From: Fusicatenibacter_A intestinipullorum | GTDB lineage: Bacteria; Bacillota; Negativicutes; Acidaminococcales; Acidaminococcaceae | Length of the DNA stretch: 47,488 bases | Assembly: GCA_019117495.1 (NCBI GenBank) | Contig: DWZP01000002.1 | Span: 1 to 47,488, forward strand | Direction of reading: 5' to 3' | Shown: one piece after another, positions 1 through 8,876 of the stretch | Position numbering within the stretch: the stretch's first letter is position 1 | Layout: each line of letters opens with the position of its first letter | The notes under the pieces: generated by a model | What the model was told of the DNA's origin: nothing | What the model saw: only the letters and a program-made list of their open reading frames with translations | Database searches by the model: none | Translations under genes and position numbers: made by a program

Positions 1-41
1 AACTTACCGATAATATCTAATGCGTCTTTGATAGTAGGCAT
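1..41 (-). CDS. Start of a leftward gene, cut by the window edge
   Basis: Only 13 codons are visible, reading MPTIKDALDIIGK from an ATG at 41-39 on the minus strand. An AGGAGG ribosome binding site lies at 51-56, nine bases upstream of the ATG, and a good promoter lies at 81-109, so this is a real gene start. The product cannot be identified from so little sequence. The gene is divergent from the feo operon and shares its intergenic region. Confidence 0.6.
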   Translation of the reverse strand, partial: MPTIKDALDIIGK

Positions 42-80
42 ATCCAATTACCTCCTTCGGTGGTACTGTTTCTTACTATT

Positions 81-109
81 ATTATACGCTATTTCTCGTC
101 AAAAATCAA
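81..109 (-). promoter_or_regulatory. Sigma-70 type promoter of the leftward gene
   Basis: On the minus strand TTGATT (109-104) is followed after 17 bases by a perfect TATAAT (86-81). This places the start of transcription about 30 bases upstream of the ribosome binding site of the leftward gene. Confidence 0.65.
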
Positions 110-146
110 CCATTTGTTGTGACAGAGCCAAGTTTATTTACAAAAA

Positions 147-225
147 AGTTTACTAAAACTTATTGACAAAACTTGTTAGCGGTAGTAAACTACAATTTGC
201 AAAGAAAGTTAGAATAAACTAACTT
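147..225 (+). promoter_or_regulatory. feo promoter with two flanking palindromes
   Basis: TTGACA (163-168), 17 bases, then TAAACT (186-191) forms a good promoter. It is bracketed by a perfect inverted repeat, AGTTTACT (147-154) and AGTAAACT (184-191), whose right arm covers the -10 box. A second palindrome, AAGTTAG-N6-CTAACTT (206-225), begins just after the expected start of transcription. Both are placed as repressor operators would be. Iron-responsive repressors (Fur or DtxR family) commonly control feo genes; which protein binds here cannot be told from the sequence. Confidence 0.55.
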
Positions 226-280
226 AAAAAGCAATATAAGGTTAGCTCCGGCTATACAGAAGAAGGGGATGGTTCCAATT

Positions 281-490
281 ATGCCGTTGACTTTTGCCGC
301 TACCGGCGAGGTAAACACCATTAAAGCCGTACGCGGAAGAAATGAAACAGTACGTTTTTTGGAAAGCATGGGGTTTGTAGAAGGGGCAGCTATTACCGTC
401 GTATCCAAACTTGCCGGAAATTTAATCGTCAATGTTAAAGACGCGCGTGTTGCTTTAAACAAAGATCTTGCTTCAAAAATAATGATTTAA
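281..490 (+). CDS. feoA: FeoA, ferrous iron transport accessory protein (first copy)
   Basis: A 69-residue SH3-like FeoA domain protein, beginning MPLTFAATGE and carrying the family pattern of a short beta-barrel with a central SMGF turn followed by a GAAITVVSK stretch. FeoA proteins are small cytosolic partners of the FeoB iron transporter. An in-frame ATG exists at 269, but it directly abuts the ribosome binding site AAGGGG (263-268), so the ATG at 281 is preferred. It is the first gene of the feo operon, 12 bases before a second feoA. Confidence 0.85.
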   Translation: MPLTFAATGEVNTIKAVRGRNETVRFLESMGFVEGAAITVVSKLAGNLIVNVKDARVALNKDLASKIMI

Positions 491-502
491 CGGAGGTATG
501 CC

Positions 503-724
503 ATGAAAACGCTTAAAAATGTTGAGTGCGGCCAGACTGTTAAAGTAAGCCGGCTTGGGGGAGAAGGCGCTGTAAGACGCCGTATTATGGATATGGGCAT
601 TACCAAGGGCACAGAAATTTATGTGCGTAAGGTTGCGCCGCTCGGTGACCCTATTGAAGTAACTGTAAGGGGCTACGAGCTTTCGCTGCGCAAAGGCGAA
701 GCTGAAAACATTGTGGTTGAATGA
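503..724 (+). CDS. feoA: FeoA, ferrous iron transport accessory protein (second copy)
   Basis: A 73-residue FeoA domain protein containing the classic RRRIMDMGITKGTEI turn and the PLGDPIEVTVRGYELSLRK core of the family, closer to textbook FeoA than the preceding copy. A GGAGG site at 492-496 precedes the ATG by six bases; another ATG at 498 is too close to it. Tandem feoA genes upstream of feoB are common in Firmicutes. The two proteins are clearly diverged, so they probably have separate contacts with FeoB rather than being a recent duplication. Confidence 0.92.
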   Translation: MKTLKNVECGQTVKVSRLGGEGAVRRRIMDMGITKGTEIYVRKVAPLGDPIEVTVRGYELSLRKGEAENIVVE

Positions 725-741
725 TTTGAGGAGGGATTGAA

Positions 742-2886
742 GTGGCTGTAAAAATTGCATTGGTTGGCAACCCTAACTGCGGCAAAACAACCATGTTTAA
801 CAATTTAACCGGCGCAAACCAGTATGTTGGCAACTGGCCGGGCGTTACTGTTGAGAAAAAAGAAGGCAGGCTAAAAGGTTACAGCGATGTAATTGTTACC
901 GACCTGCCGGGTATTTATTCGCTTTCTCCGTATACGTTGGAGGAAGTTGTTTCCCGTAATTATATTATTAATGAACATCCTGATGTTATTTTAAACCTGG
1001 TAGACGGTTCGAACATTGAACGCAACCTGTATTTAACAACTCAGTTGCTTGAAATGGGCGTGCCTGTTGTTATTGCGCTGAATATGATTGATATTGTCCG
1101 TAAAAATGGCGATAAAATTGATACTGCTGCGCTTGGCAGAAAGCTTGGCTGCCCGGTTGTTGAAACTTCCGCTTTAAGCGGGCTGGGGCTGAAAGAAGCT
1201 GCTGCCAAGGCCGTTGAAATGGCCAAAGCCAAAACCGTTGAGTGCAAACCCTTGCATTTTAACGCTGATGTGGAAAAAGCGCTGGAAGAAATTAAATACA
1301 TTATGGGCAGTTCCCTGCCGGAAACCGGTGCAAGATGGACGCTTGTTAAATTGTTTGAGCGCGACCGCGAAGTATGGGCTAAATATAATCTGCCGGATGT
1401 TATTCAAAAGCAGCTTGAAAAAATTATTGCCGGCGTTGAAGAAAAGCTTGATGACGACTGCGAAAGCATCATTACTAACGCCCGCTATGATTACATTACC
1501 GGCTTAATGGCTGATTGTGTTAAAAAAGTTAAAGTAGGTATGACTACTTCCGATAAGATTGACCAGATTGTTACGAACCGCATTTTGGCTCTGCCTATTT
1601 TTGCAGCCGTAATGTTCTTTGTTTATTATATTGCCGTTACTACAATCGGCACGGATGTTACCGACTGGACCAATGATGTGCTGTTTGGCGAAATGATTAT
1701 GCCTTCCGTACAGGAAGCTATGGAGAATGCCGGTGCTGTCGAATGGCAGGTATCGCTGGTGGTTGACGGCATTATCGGCGGCCTTGGCGCACCGATTGGC
1801 TTTGTGCCGCAGATGGCAATTATGTTCTTCCTGCTGGCATTGCTTGAGGACTGCGGTTATATGGCGCGTATCGCGTTTATTATGGACCGTATTTTCCATA
1901 AGTTCGGCCTGTCCGGCAAAAGCTTTATTCCGTTCCTTATTTCCTCCGGCTGCGGCGTGCCCGGTATTCTGGCAACCCGCACTATCGAAACTGAAACTGA
2001 CCGCCGTATGACGATTATGACCACAACCTTCATTCCCTGCGGCGCAAAACTGCCGGTTATTGCTTTGATTGCCGGTGCAATTATGGGCGGCGACTGGTAC
2101 ATGGCGCCGATTATGTACTTCATCGGCATTATCTCCGTTATATTTTCCTGCCTGATTTTAAAGAAAACCGAAATGTTTGCAGGCGACCCTGCACCGTTTG
2201 TTATGGAACTGCCGCAGTACCATATTCCGGCTGCTAAAAACGTATTGTTGCATACCTGGGAACGCTGCTTTGCCTTCATTAAAAAGGTTGCAACCGTTCT
2301 GTTCCTTGTTTGCGTGGTAATGTGGTATCTTTCCACTTACGGCATTGGTGCTGAAGGTTATGGTATGGTAGAACCTGAAGACAGCTTTATCGCTTTCATG
2401 GGTGGGGCAATCGCCTGGATTTTTGCACCGCTGGGCTTCGGCGAATGGCAGGCTGTTGCGGCTTCTATCTCCGGCTTCGTTGCTAAGGAAGCCATTGTCA
2501 GCACTATCGGCGTATTGATTGGCGTTGGTGAACTTGCCGAAGACGATGCAAGCCTGTGGGCAGCAACCATGGGCATGTTCCAAAATCCGATGGCGGCGTT
2601 CAGCTTCCTGGTGTTCAACCTGCTTGACAGCCCGTGCCTGGCAGCAATTACCACCATGAACAAAGAACTCGGCAGCCGCAAATGGCTGTGGTTTGCCATC
2701 ATCTTCCAGAACGTATTTGCTTATGCCATGACCTTTATGATTTACCAGTTCGGGCTTGTGCTCATCATGGGCGAAGCCTTTACGGGCATGACTGCTGTCG
2801 CCTGCGTGGTTGCACTCATCATGCTGTACATGATGTTCCGCCCGGCGCCGAAAGCTAAAGAATCACTGCGTTCGGTAAATGCTTAA
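742..2886 (+). CDS. feoB: FeoB, ferrous iron transporter with GTPase domain
   Basis: A 714-residue inner-membrane Fe(II) transporter. The N-terminal G-domain shows G1 GNPNCGKTT (residues 9-17), the G2 Thr in NWPGVT (31-36), G3 DLPG (54-57), G4 NMID (114-117) and G5 SALSG. A helical linker follows, then the polytopic core with two Gate-type segments, each containing a conserved Cys (SSGCGVPGI and TFIPCGAKLP). The start is GTG, seven bases after GAGGAGG. Length is typical of the family. It lies in the feo operon 17 bases behind the second feoA, and a short Cys-rich gene follows. Confidence 0.97.
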   Translation: MAVKIALVGNPNCGKTTMFNNLTGANQYVGNWPGVTVEKKEGRLKGYSDVIVTDLPGIYSLSPYTLEEVVSRNYIINEHPDVILNLVDGSNIERNLYLTTQLLEMGVPVVIALNMIDIVRKNGDKIDTAALGRKLGCPVVETSALSGLGLKEAAAKAVEMAKAKTVECKPLHFNADVEKALEEIKYIMGSSLPETGARWTLVKLFERDREVWAKYNLPDVIQKQLEKIIAGVEEKLDDDCESIITNARYDYITGLMADCVKKVKVGMTTSDKIDQIVTNRILALPIFAAVMFFVYYIAVTTIGTDVTDWTNDVLFGEMIMPSVQEAMENAGAVEWQVSLVVDGIIGGLGAPIGFVPQMAIMFFLLALLEDCGYMARIAFIMDRIFHKFGLSGKSFIPFLISSGCGVPGILATRTIETETDRRMTIMTTTFIPCGAKLPVIALIAGAIMGGDWYMAPIMYFIGIISVIFSCLILKKTEMFAGDPAPFVMELPQYHIPAAKNVLLHTWERCFAFIKKVATVLFLVCVVMWYLSTYGIGAEGYGMVEPEDSFIAFMGGAIAWIFAPLGFGEWQAVAASISGFVAKEAIVSTIGVLIGVGELAEDDASLWAATMGMFQNPMAAFSFLVFNLLDSPCLAAITTMNKELGSRKWLWFAIIFQNVFAYAMTFMIYQFGLVLIMGEAFTGMTAVACVVALIMLYMMFRPAPKAKESLRSVNA

Positions 2887-2897
2887 TTAAAACCTTT

Positions 2898-2953
2898 GTG
2901 ATATAATAATGTTAAAACGTAAACTGCGCGGGCTTTGTTCCTGCGCAGTTTAC
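2898..2953 (+). promoter_or_regulatory. Extended -10 element and hairpin between feoB and its Cys-rich partner
   Basis: TGATATAAT (an extended -10) ends at 2907. It is followed by a hairpin with an 11-bp perfect stem, GTAAACTGCGC (2919-2929) pairing with GCGCAGTTTAC (2943-2953). The bases after it, AGCGTCTTTT, include only four Ts, so it could be a leaky terminator, an attenuator or a stabilising hairpin. Either element could set the level of the next gene separately from feoB. Confidence 0.4.
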
Positions 2954-2983
2954 AGCGTCTTTTAAAGAAAGGAGCAAACAGCT

Positions 2984-3157
2984 GTGGCTACATGGATTAT
3001 CAGTGCTGTTTTACTTGCTGCAATTGTTATGGCGGCGCGCTATTGCTGGAAAAAATTCCGCCGCGGCGAATGTATAGGCTGCCCGGGCGGTGGCTGTTCC
3101 GGCTGCGAAAGCGGCGGCTGCTGCCATTGCCACGAACCTGCCGGTAAAACAAAATAA
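2984..3157 (+). CDS. FeoB-associated Cys-rich membrane protein
   Basis: A 57-residue protein, short and GTG-started. It opens with ATWIISAVLLAAIVMAA, a single membrane helix, followed by a basic stretch (RYCWKKFRRG) and a Cys- and Gly-rich tail with nine cysteines after the helix (YCW, CIGC, GCSGC, GGCCHC). This layout matches the FeoB-associated Cys-rich proteins found directly downstream of feoB in Firmicutes. They are thought to assist iron transport, perhaps as metal relay or FeoC-like factors, but their role is not proven. AAAGGAG at 2968-2974 lies nine bases before the GTG. Confidence 0.8.
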   Translation: MATWIISAVLLAAIVMAARYCWKKFRRGECIGCPGGGCSGCESGGCCHCHEPAGKTK

Positions 3158-3178
3158 CTTTATAAACCTGTTCTGCGC

Positions 3179-3207
3179 TTGACAGCGCGCCTTGAAATTG
3201 ATAAGAT
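3179..3207 (+). promoter_or_regulatory. Promoter of the valS leader
   Basis: TTGACA (3179-3184), 17 bases, TAAGAT (3202-3207). Transcription would start near 3214, immediately before the T-box leader. Confidence 0.7.
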
Positions 3208-3224
3208 ATTAACTATCAAAATAC

Positions 3225-3460
3225 TGTTAATAACTATGAACGGAAGTAGTAAAAGCACAGGCTTTTGCAGAGAGGGCGCGCACGGCTGCAACGTGCCTAA
3301 AGCAATGGCTTTGAAGTAGTCCGGGAGTTGGCAGGCTGAACTGAAAGTAAGTTTGCCCGTAAGCGTGCGTTAAGCGTTTCAAGGTGTCCGGCTTTGGCCG
3401 GGAAGATAGGTGGTACCGCGATTTTGTCGTCCTGTTTGTAATAAACAGGACGTTTTTTAT
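3225..3460 (+). ncRNA. T-box riboswitch leader of valS
   Basis: The invariant T-box AGGTGGTACCGCG is at 3408-3420, followed by an intrinsic terminator, and Stem I features precede it: an AGAG bulge near 3271 and a GGCTG loop region near 3288. Uncharged tRNA pairs with a specifier codon in Stem I and with the T-box, favouring an antiterminator. The downstream gene predicts a valine specifier. GUA at 3316-3318, preceded by GAA, and GUC at 3319-3321 are candidates, but I could not fold the RNA to choose. Limits are approximate. Confidence 0.92.
3428..3458 (+). terminator. Intrinsic terminator of the valS T-box
   Basis: A perfect 10-bp stem, CGTCCTGTTT (3428-3437) with AAACAGGACG (3443-3452), is followed by six Ts. 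The 5' side of this stem lies just after the T-box sequence, as required for the mutually exclusive antiterminator. Confidence 0.9.
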
Positions 3461-3493
3461 TACTTTTGCAAATTTATGACTGGAGGAATAAAC

Positions 3494-6151
3494 ATGACAG
3501 AAGAACACAACATCCCCAAAGTTTATGACCCCGCTTCTGTTGAAAAGAAATGGTATGAATTTTGGGAAAAGAACAGATATTTCCATGCAGAGCCGGAACC
3601 GGGCAAAAAGCCGTTCAGCATTGTAATTCCGCCTCCGAACATTACCGGTAAGCTTCACATGGGCCATGCGCTTGACAACACTTTGCAGGATATTTTAATC
3701 CGCTGGCACCGCATGATGGGCGACAACACCTTGTGGATGCCCGGTTATGACCATGCCGGCCTTGCTACCCAGATTAAGGTAGAAGAAGTGCTGAAAAAAG
3801 AAGAAGGCAAAACCCGCTTTGACCTTGGCCGCGAAGAATTTGTAAAACGTGTTTGGGCCTGGAAGGAAGAATACGGCGACCGTATTATTAACCAGTTAAA
3901 ATGCCTGGGCATTTCGTGCGACTGGGAGCGCAAGCGCTTTACCATGGACGAAGGGTGCAGCCGCGCCGTACGCGAAACTTTTGTAAGCCTGTTTGAAAAA
4001 GGGCTTATTTATAAAGGCACCCGCATTACCAACTGGTGCGTTAACTGCCATACCGCTTTAAGCGATATTGAAGTTGAACACGAAGATACTCCGGGCCATT
4101 TGTGGTATGTACGCTACCCGGTTGTTGGCGAAGAAGATACCTATTTAACCATTGCCACCACCCGTCCGGAAACCATTCCCGGCGATACCGCAGTTGCCGT
4201 TAACCCGGAAGATGAACGCTATGCAAAACTTATCGGCAAAACTTTGCGCCTGCCTATTTTGAACCGCGAAATTCCGGTAATTGCCGACAGCTATGTTGAT
4301 ACCAAATTCGGTACCGGTGCTGTAAAAATTACTCCTTCGCATGACCCCAACGACTATGAAATGGGCCTGCGCCATAACCTGCCGGAGATTGTTGTTATCG
4401 GCAAAGACGGTGTTATGACGGAAGAAGCAGGGCCGTTTGCCGGTTTGGAACGCTACGAATGCCGCAAACAGATTGTTGCGCGTTTAAAAGAAGAAGGCTA
4501 CCTTGTTAAAATAGAAGAACACAGCCACGCAGTTGGCCATTGCCAGCGCTGCCATAATATTGTAGAGCCGCTTGTTTCCACGCAGTGGTTTGTAAAAATG
4601 CAGCCGCCTGTAAAAGCCGCTGTGGACTGCGTTACCGACGGACGCACCCAGTTTGTGCCGGAACGCTTTACCAAAAACTACACCGGCTGGATGGAAAACA
4701 TTCACGACTGGTGCATCAGCCGCCAGATTTGGTGGGGGCACCGCATTCCTGTTTGGTACTGCGATGACTGCGGCGAAATGAGCGCCAGCCGTACCGACCT
4801 TGAAAAATGCCCGAAATGCGGCAGCACGCATATCCATCAGGATGAGGACGCGCTGGACACCTGGTTCAGCTCCGCTCTGTGGCCGTTCTCTACCATGGGC
4901 TGGCCGGACAACACCGAACTGCTTAAACAGTTCTATCCTACCAGTGTGCTTGTAACCGGTTACGATATTATTTTCTTCTGGGTTGCGCGCATGCTGATTA
5001 TGGGTATGGAATTTATGAAGGAAATTCCGTTTGAAAAAGTATTCATCCACGGCCTTGTGCGCGACAGCCAGGGACGCAAAATGAGCAAATCGCTCGGCAA
5101 CGGCATTGACCCGCTGGAAGTTATTGAAAAATACGGCGCCGATACCCTGCGCTTTATGCTGATTACCGGCAACACTCCGGGCAACGACATGCGTTTTTAC
5201 TGGGAACGCGTTGAAGGCACCCGCAACTTTGCCAACAAGATTTGGAATGCATCGCGCTTTGCGCTGATGAATATGGAAGGCTATGACAAGGACGCAGAAC
5301 TTGCGCCTTATACGCTGGCCGATAAATGGATTCTTTCACGTTTGCAGGATACCGTTAAAGATGTTACCGGCCTGTTGGAACGCTTTGAGCTTGGCGAGGC
5401 AGGACGCGCCATTTACGATTTTATCTGGAGCGAAGTTTGCGACTGGTACATTGAAATTGCCAAACCGCGCCTTTACAACAAAGAAGCTGCGGCTGAACGC
5501 GCAACCGCACAGCATGTACTGGCAACCGTGCTGGTATCTGCCATGAAGCTTTTGCATCCGTACATGCCGTTTATTACCGAGGAAATTTACCAGTGCCTGC
5601 CGCATGAAGCGGAAAGCATTATGATTTCCAAATGGCCTGTGGCTGACGAAAGCCTGGTTGACCCCGAAGCAGAACGCGGCATGAACGCCATTATGGACAG
5701 CATTAAGGCTATCCGCAATATGCGCGCCGAAGTTAATGCCAACCCGGGCAAAAAAATTCCGGCAATTATGCTTGTAAGCGAAGATTTGCGCGAGGTTGTT
5801 GCCCATAACGACAGCTACATTAAACTGCTGGGCGGCATTGATAACCTTGAATTGCGCCCGCTTAACGGCGAAAAACCGGAAAACGCCATGGCAGCCGTTG
5901 TAACCGGCATTGAAGTATACCTGCCTTTAGCCGGTTTGATTGACGTTGAAAAAGAAACCCAGCGCCTGAGCAAAGAACTTGCCGCAATGGAAAAAGATTT
6001 GCAGCGCGCGGGCGGCAAACTGAACAATGCAGGATTTTTGGCTAAAGCGCCGGAAGACGTTATTGCCAAAGAACGCGCTAAATATGAAGAATTAAGCGGT
6101 AAAATTGAAGCCGTGAAAAAACGTATGGCATATTTGGCAGAATTAAAGTAA
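3494..6151 (+). CDS. valS: Valyl-tRNA synthetase
   Basis: An 885-residue class I synthetase that charges tRNA(Val). HIGH motif is HMGH (55-58) within PPPNITGKL; KMSKS is at 529-533. Between them lies the CP1 editing domain that hydrolyses mischarged Thr-tRNA, and the C-terminus has the Val-type anticodon domain and a coiled coil (ending KKRMAYLAELK). The start chosen is the ATG at 3494 behind TGGAGGA (3481-3487); upstream codons in the same frame belong to the T-box and terminator. The gene is controlled by the T-box leader and ends at a strong terminator. Confidence 0.98.
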   Translation: MTEEHNIPKVYDPASVEKKWYEFWEKNRYFHAEPEPGKKPFSIVIPPPNITGKLHMGHALDNTLQDILIRWHRMMGDNTLWMPGYDHAGLATQIKVEEVLKKEEGKTRFDLGREEFVKRVWAWKEEYGDRIINQLKCLGISCDWERKRFTMDEGCSRAVRETFVSLFEKGLIYKGTRITNWCVNCHTALSDIEVEHEDTPGHLWYVRYPVVGEEDTYLTIATTRPETIPGDTAVAVNPEDERYAKLIGKTLRLPILNREIPVIADSYVDTKFGTGAVKITPSHDPNDYEMGLRHNLPEIVVIGKDGVMTEEAGPFAGLERYECRKQIVARLKEEGYLVKIEEHSHAVGHCQRCHNIVEPLVSTQWFVKMQPPVKAAVDCVTDGRTQFVPERFTKNYTGWMENIHDWCISRQIWWGHRIPVWYCDDCGEMSASRTDLEKCPKCGSTHIHQDEDALDTWFSSALWPFSTMGWPDNTELLKQFYPTSVLVTGYDIIFFWVARMLIMGMEFMKEIPFEKVFIHGLVRDSQGRKMSKSLGNGIDPLEVIEKYGADTLRFMLITGNTPGNDMRFYWERVEGTRNFANKIWNASRFALMNMEGYDKDAELAPYTLADKWILSRLQDTVKDVTGLLERFELGEAGRAIYDFIWSEVCDWYIEIAKPRLYNKEAAAERATAQHVLATVLVSAMKLLHPYMPFITEEIYQCLPHEAESIMISKWPVADESLVDPEAERGMNAIMDSIKAIRNMRAEVNANPGKKIPAIMLVSEDLREVVAHNDSYIKLLGGIDNLELRPLNGEKPENAMAAVVTGIEVYLPLAGLIDVEKETQRLSKELAAMEKDLQRAGGKLNNAGFLAKAPEDVIAKERAKYEELSGKIEAVKKRMAYLAELK

Positions 6152-6169
6152 AATTAAATAAAGGGTTGA

Positions 6170-6200
6170 AACGGCACGGCAGTTTTGGCCGTGCCGTTTT
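6170..6200 (+). terminator. Terminator after valS
   Basis: An 11-bp stem, AACGGCACGGC (6170-6180) with GCCGTGCCGTT (6188-6198), then a short T run. The U-tract is only four bases, so some read-through into folC is possible. Confidence 0.75.
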
Positions 6201-6230
6201 GCATATATTAACATAACCGGGAGAAAAGCA

Positions 6231-7532
6231 ATGAATTATAATGAAAGTTTGGCTTATTTGGACAGCCTTGGAAAATTTGGCATTAAACTTGGCATGGAGC
6301 GCATTGAGGCGCTTTTAAAAGAACTTGATAATCCGCAGGATAAATTTAAAAGCGTGCATGTAACGGGAACCAACGGCAAAGGGTCAGTTAGCAGCATGAT
6401 TGCCAATATCCTTTTGGCAGGTAATTTAAAAACCGGCAAGTTTATTTCGCCGCATCTTGTAAAATACAATGAACGCATCAGCATCAACAATAACGATATT
6501 ACGGACGCGGCGTTTACACTGGTTATAAGCGCCGTTAAGCAGGCGGCAGACAGCATTGTTGCCAAAGGTGTGTGCGAACAGCCCACTCAGTTTGAAGTTT
6601 TAACGGCTGCGGCTTTTTTGCATTTTGCTTTGGAAAAAGTTGATTATGCAGTTATAGAAGTTGGGCTTGGCGGCCTGTGGGACAGCACTAACGTAATTAC
6701 GCCGGTGGTAAGCGTTATTACCAATGTGGCGCTTGACCACTGCGACAAGCTTGGCACTACCATAGAGCGCATTGCCATGCAGAAGGCAGGCATTATAAAA
6801 GAAAAAGTGCCTGTGGTTACGGCGGCTGCGGGCGACGACGCCATTGGGCCTATCCGCGCCGTAAGCATGTTTAAGCAGGCGCCGGTGTATATTTACGGGG
6901 GCGCTTTTTGGGGCGAAGAAAAAGAAAGCACGATGGACGGGCAGACCTTTACCCTGCATGCAGGTGATGTTTACAGCAGCGATTACACCATTAAACTCGC
7001 CGGTGAGCATCAGATTGCCAATGCTTCTGTGGCAATAGTGGCGGCCAAACTTGTTTCCAAGCAGGATGACCGCATTAACGAACTTGCGCTGCATATCGGC
7101 GTTGCCAATACCTTCTGGCCCGGAAGGCTGGAGCGCATTGGCGAAAAGCCGGATGTTATCTTAGACGGTGCGCATAACCCCAATGGTGCGGAAGCTCTGC
7201 GCAAGGCGCTTGATAAATTTTATCCGAATCAGAAACGCGTTTTTGTTATCGGCATGATGGGCGATAAGGATATGCAGCATGTTCTGCACACCATTGTGCG
7301 CCCGATGGATTTGGTTTACACCGTACCGGCGGACGGCGGCGAACGCGCTGCCAAGCCGCAGGAGCTGGCAAATATTATCGGCGCTAATGCCGCGCCGCGC
7401 AGTGATGTTTATGAGGCATACCTTGAAGCGGTTAACGAAGCAGGCAGCGGCGTTGTAGTTATTTGCGGTTCGTTATATTTGGTAGGCACGTTTAAAACAA
7501 GATTAATGGAAGAAAAGGCAAGGTGCAATTAA
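6231..7532 (+). CDS. folC: Folylpolyglutamate synthase / dihydrofolate synthase
   Basis: A 433-residue Mur-ligase-family enzyme that adds glutamate to dihydropteroate or folates using ATP. The P-loop is GTNGKGS (46-52), the omega-loop region follows with FISPHLVKYNERI, and the C-terminal domain carries DGAHNPNGA (about 312-320). Length is normal. GGGAGA precedes the ATG. Its TAA stop overlaps the ATG of the next gene (TAATG), so the two are translationally coupled, although their functions look unrelated. It follows valS, a common Firmicute order (valS-folC). Confidence 0.95.
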   Translation: MNYNESLAYLDSLGKFGIKLGMERIEALLKELDNPQDKFKSVHVTGTNGKGSVSSMIANILLAGNLKTGKFISPHLVKYNERISINNNDITDAAFTLVISAVKQAADSIVAKGVCEQPTQFEVLTAAAFLHFALEKVDYAVIEVGLGGLWDSTNVITPVVSVITNVALDHCDKLGTTIERIAMQKAGIIKEKVPVVTAAAGDDAIGPIRAVSMFKQAPVYIYGGAFWGEEKESTMDGQTFTLHAGDVYSSDYTIKLAGEHQIANASVAIVAAKLVSKQDDRINELALHIGVANTFWPGRLERIGEKPDVILDGAHNPNGAEALRKALDKFYPNQKRVFVIGMMGDKDMQHVLHTIVRPMDLVYTVPADGGERAAKPQELANIIGANAAPRSDVYEAYLEAVNEAGSGVVVICGSLYLVGTFKTRLMEEKARCN

Positions 7533-8842
7533 TGGGCGGTGTTGCCAAATACCACAGTGCAGAAAAATATGTATTTTTGCTGCTGCTTTTTACGGCGGCA
7601 GTAATTCCGGTAAACCAGGTGTTTACGCTGCTGATGGTGGCGGTAACTTTTTTTGCGGGGCTTGCGGTGGCCGTTAAGTACCGCAAATTAAAGCGCGTAC
7701 CTGTGCTGCCGCGCGTGCAGCAGGGGCTTTTGTACCTGCTTTTGGCAATTACCTGGTATTCGCTGCGCTTTTCGGCAGATAGTGCCGTTTCGGCCTATAA
7801 TTTTGGCTACGTTGTGGGGCAGTACGTGCTTTTGGTATGGCTTGTGCTGCGCTACGGCGGCGACGGCAAACTTGATTTTGACTGGCAGAAACCCCGCAAA
7901 TGGCCGCGCCCTTTGCAGCTTTTGGCCGTGCTTTTGCTGGCAGGCTTTGCCAACGGCCTGCTTGGCATTTACCAGCATTTTACCGGCGTTGTGCCTACCG
8001 ACCCGTGGGTAGACCCTTCGCAGTTTCCGGAACTTAAAACACGCGTTGTCGGCACTTTAATTAACCCAAACATTTTTGCCGGTTATCTGGTGCTGCTTTT
8101 AAGCATAGCCGTGCCGTTTATAAAAATAACAACAGGTAAAATACGCGGCTTTTTACTGGTGCTGGCAGCAGTGCTTGGCATAAGCCTTGTTTATACTTTT
8201 TCGCGCGGCAACTGGGTGGCCTGCGCCTGCGCCATGATTTTTTACTTTTTGTTTTTCTGGCGCAAATGGCTTATTCCGCTGGCAGTTTGTGCGGCAGGCG
8301 GCGTATATTTTATGCACGGTGCGGTATGGCACCGGCTGATGTCTATTTTCGGCACGCAGGATACCTCCGTGGCGCTGCGCTTTGCCTACCTTAAAAGCAC
8401 GCTTTTTATTATAGAAGAACACCCTTACGGCGTAGGCTGGTACGGGTTTCAGTATATTTACCCGGAATACGATTTTTATTTAAACAACCCCAATGTAATT
8501 ATGTACCACTGCCATAATCTGATGCTTAATATTCTGGCAGAACTCGGCTGGCACGGGCTGGTTGTTTTTGTGCTGGTGCTTGCCGTTTTTGCCTGGCATG
8601 CCTTTAAACTGGCAGTAAAAGGCGTGCGCCCGTGGCTGTGCGCCGTAGGACAGGGGTATCTGGCAGCATTGGTTGGCATTTTGGCAGGCGGCCTTACCGA
8701 CCATGTATACTTTAATATGGATATGGGACTTTTGTTCTGGTGCGTGTCGATGGTAATGATGCAATGCAGCCTTTTAAACAGGCTGAGCCGCAGCGGGCGG
8801 CAGAAAATTGCTTTACATACCGGGACAGACACGCTACAATAA
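7532..8842 (+). CDS. O-antigen ligase / Wzy-like polysaccharide membrane protein
   Basis: A 436-residue polytopic inner-membrane protein with about ten to twelve hydrophobic segments and a long periplasmic loop. Features of the O-antigen ligase/Wzy family include the GTLINPNIFAGYLVLLL helix, the FSRGNWVA segment and a loop with HPYGVGWYGFQY and a conserved YHCHNLMLNILAELGWHG. Such proteins join or polymerise surface glycans, which fits a Negativicute with an outer membrane. The ATG at 7532 overlaps the folC stop; a GTG at 7523 in the same frame is an alternative. The exact substrate cannot be inferred, and it could be a glycan polymerase rather than a ligase. Confidence 0.8.
   Translation: MGGVAKYHSAEKYVFLLLLFTAAVIPVNQVFTLLMVAVTFFAGLAVAVKYRKLKRVPVLPRVQQGLLYLLLAITWYSLRFSADSAVSAYNFGYVVGQYVLLVWLVLRYGGDGKLDFDWQKPRKWPRPLQLLAVLLLAGFANGLLGIYQHFTGVVPTDPWVDPSQFPELKTRVVGTLINPNIFAGYLVLLLSIAVPFIKITTGKIRGFLLVLAAVLGISLVYTFSRGNWVACACAMIFYFLFFWRKWLIPLAVCAAGGVYFMHGAVWHRLMSIFGTQDTSVALRFAYLKSTLFIIEEHPYGVGWYGFQYIYPEYDFYLNNPNVIMYHCHNLMLNILAELGWHGLVVFVLVLAVFAWHAFKLAVKGVRPWLCAVGQGYLAALVGILAGGLTDHVYFNMDMGLLFWCVSMVMMQCSLLNRLSRSGRQKIALHTGTDTLQ
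8812..8840 (+). promoter_or_regulatory. Promoter of the DRTGG/ATPase/hydrogenase-like operon
   Basis: TTTACA (8812-8817), 17 bases, TACAAT (8835-8840). It lies within the last codons of the polysaccharide ligase gene and would start transcription just before the 8877 gene. Confidence 0.6.
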
Positions 8843-8876
8843 AATTAGAAAATTTTTAATTTTTATGGAGGGAAAA

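Noticed and set aside
2935..3147. 70-codon frame over the Cys-rich FeoB partner
   Set aside because: It is a different reading frame; the frame starting at GTG 2984 has the better ribosome site, a membrane helix and the expected Cys-rich tail.
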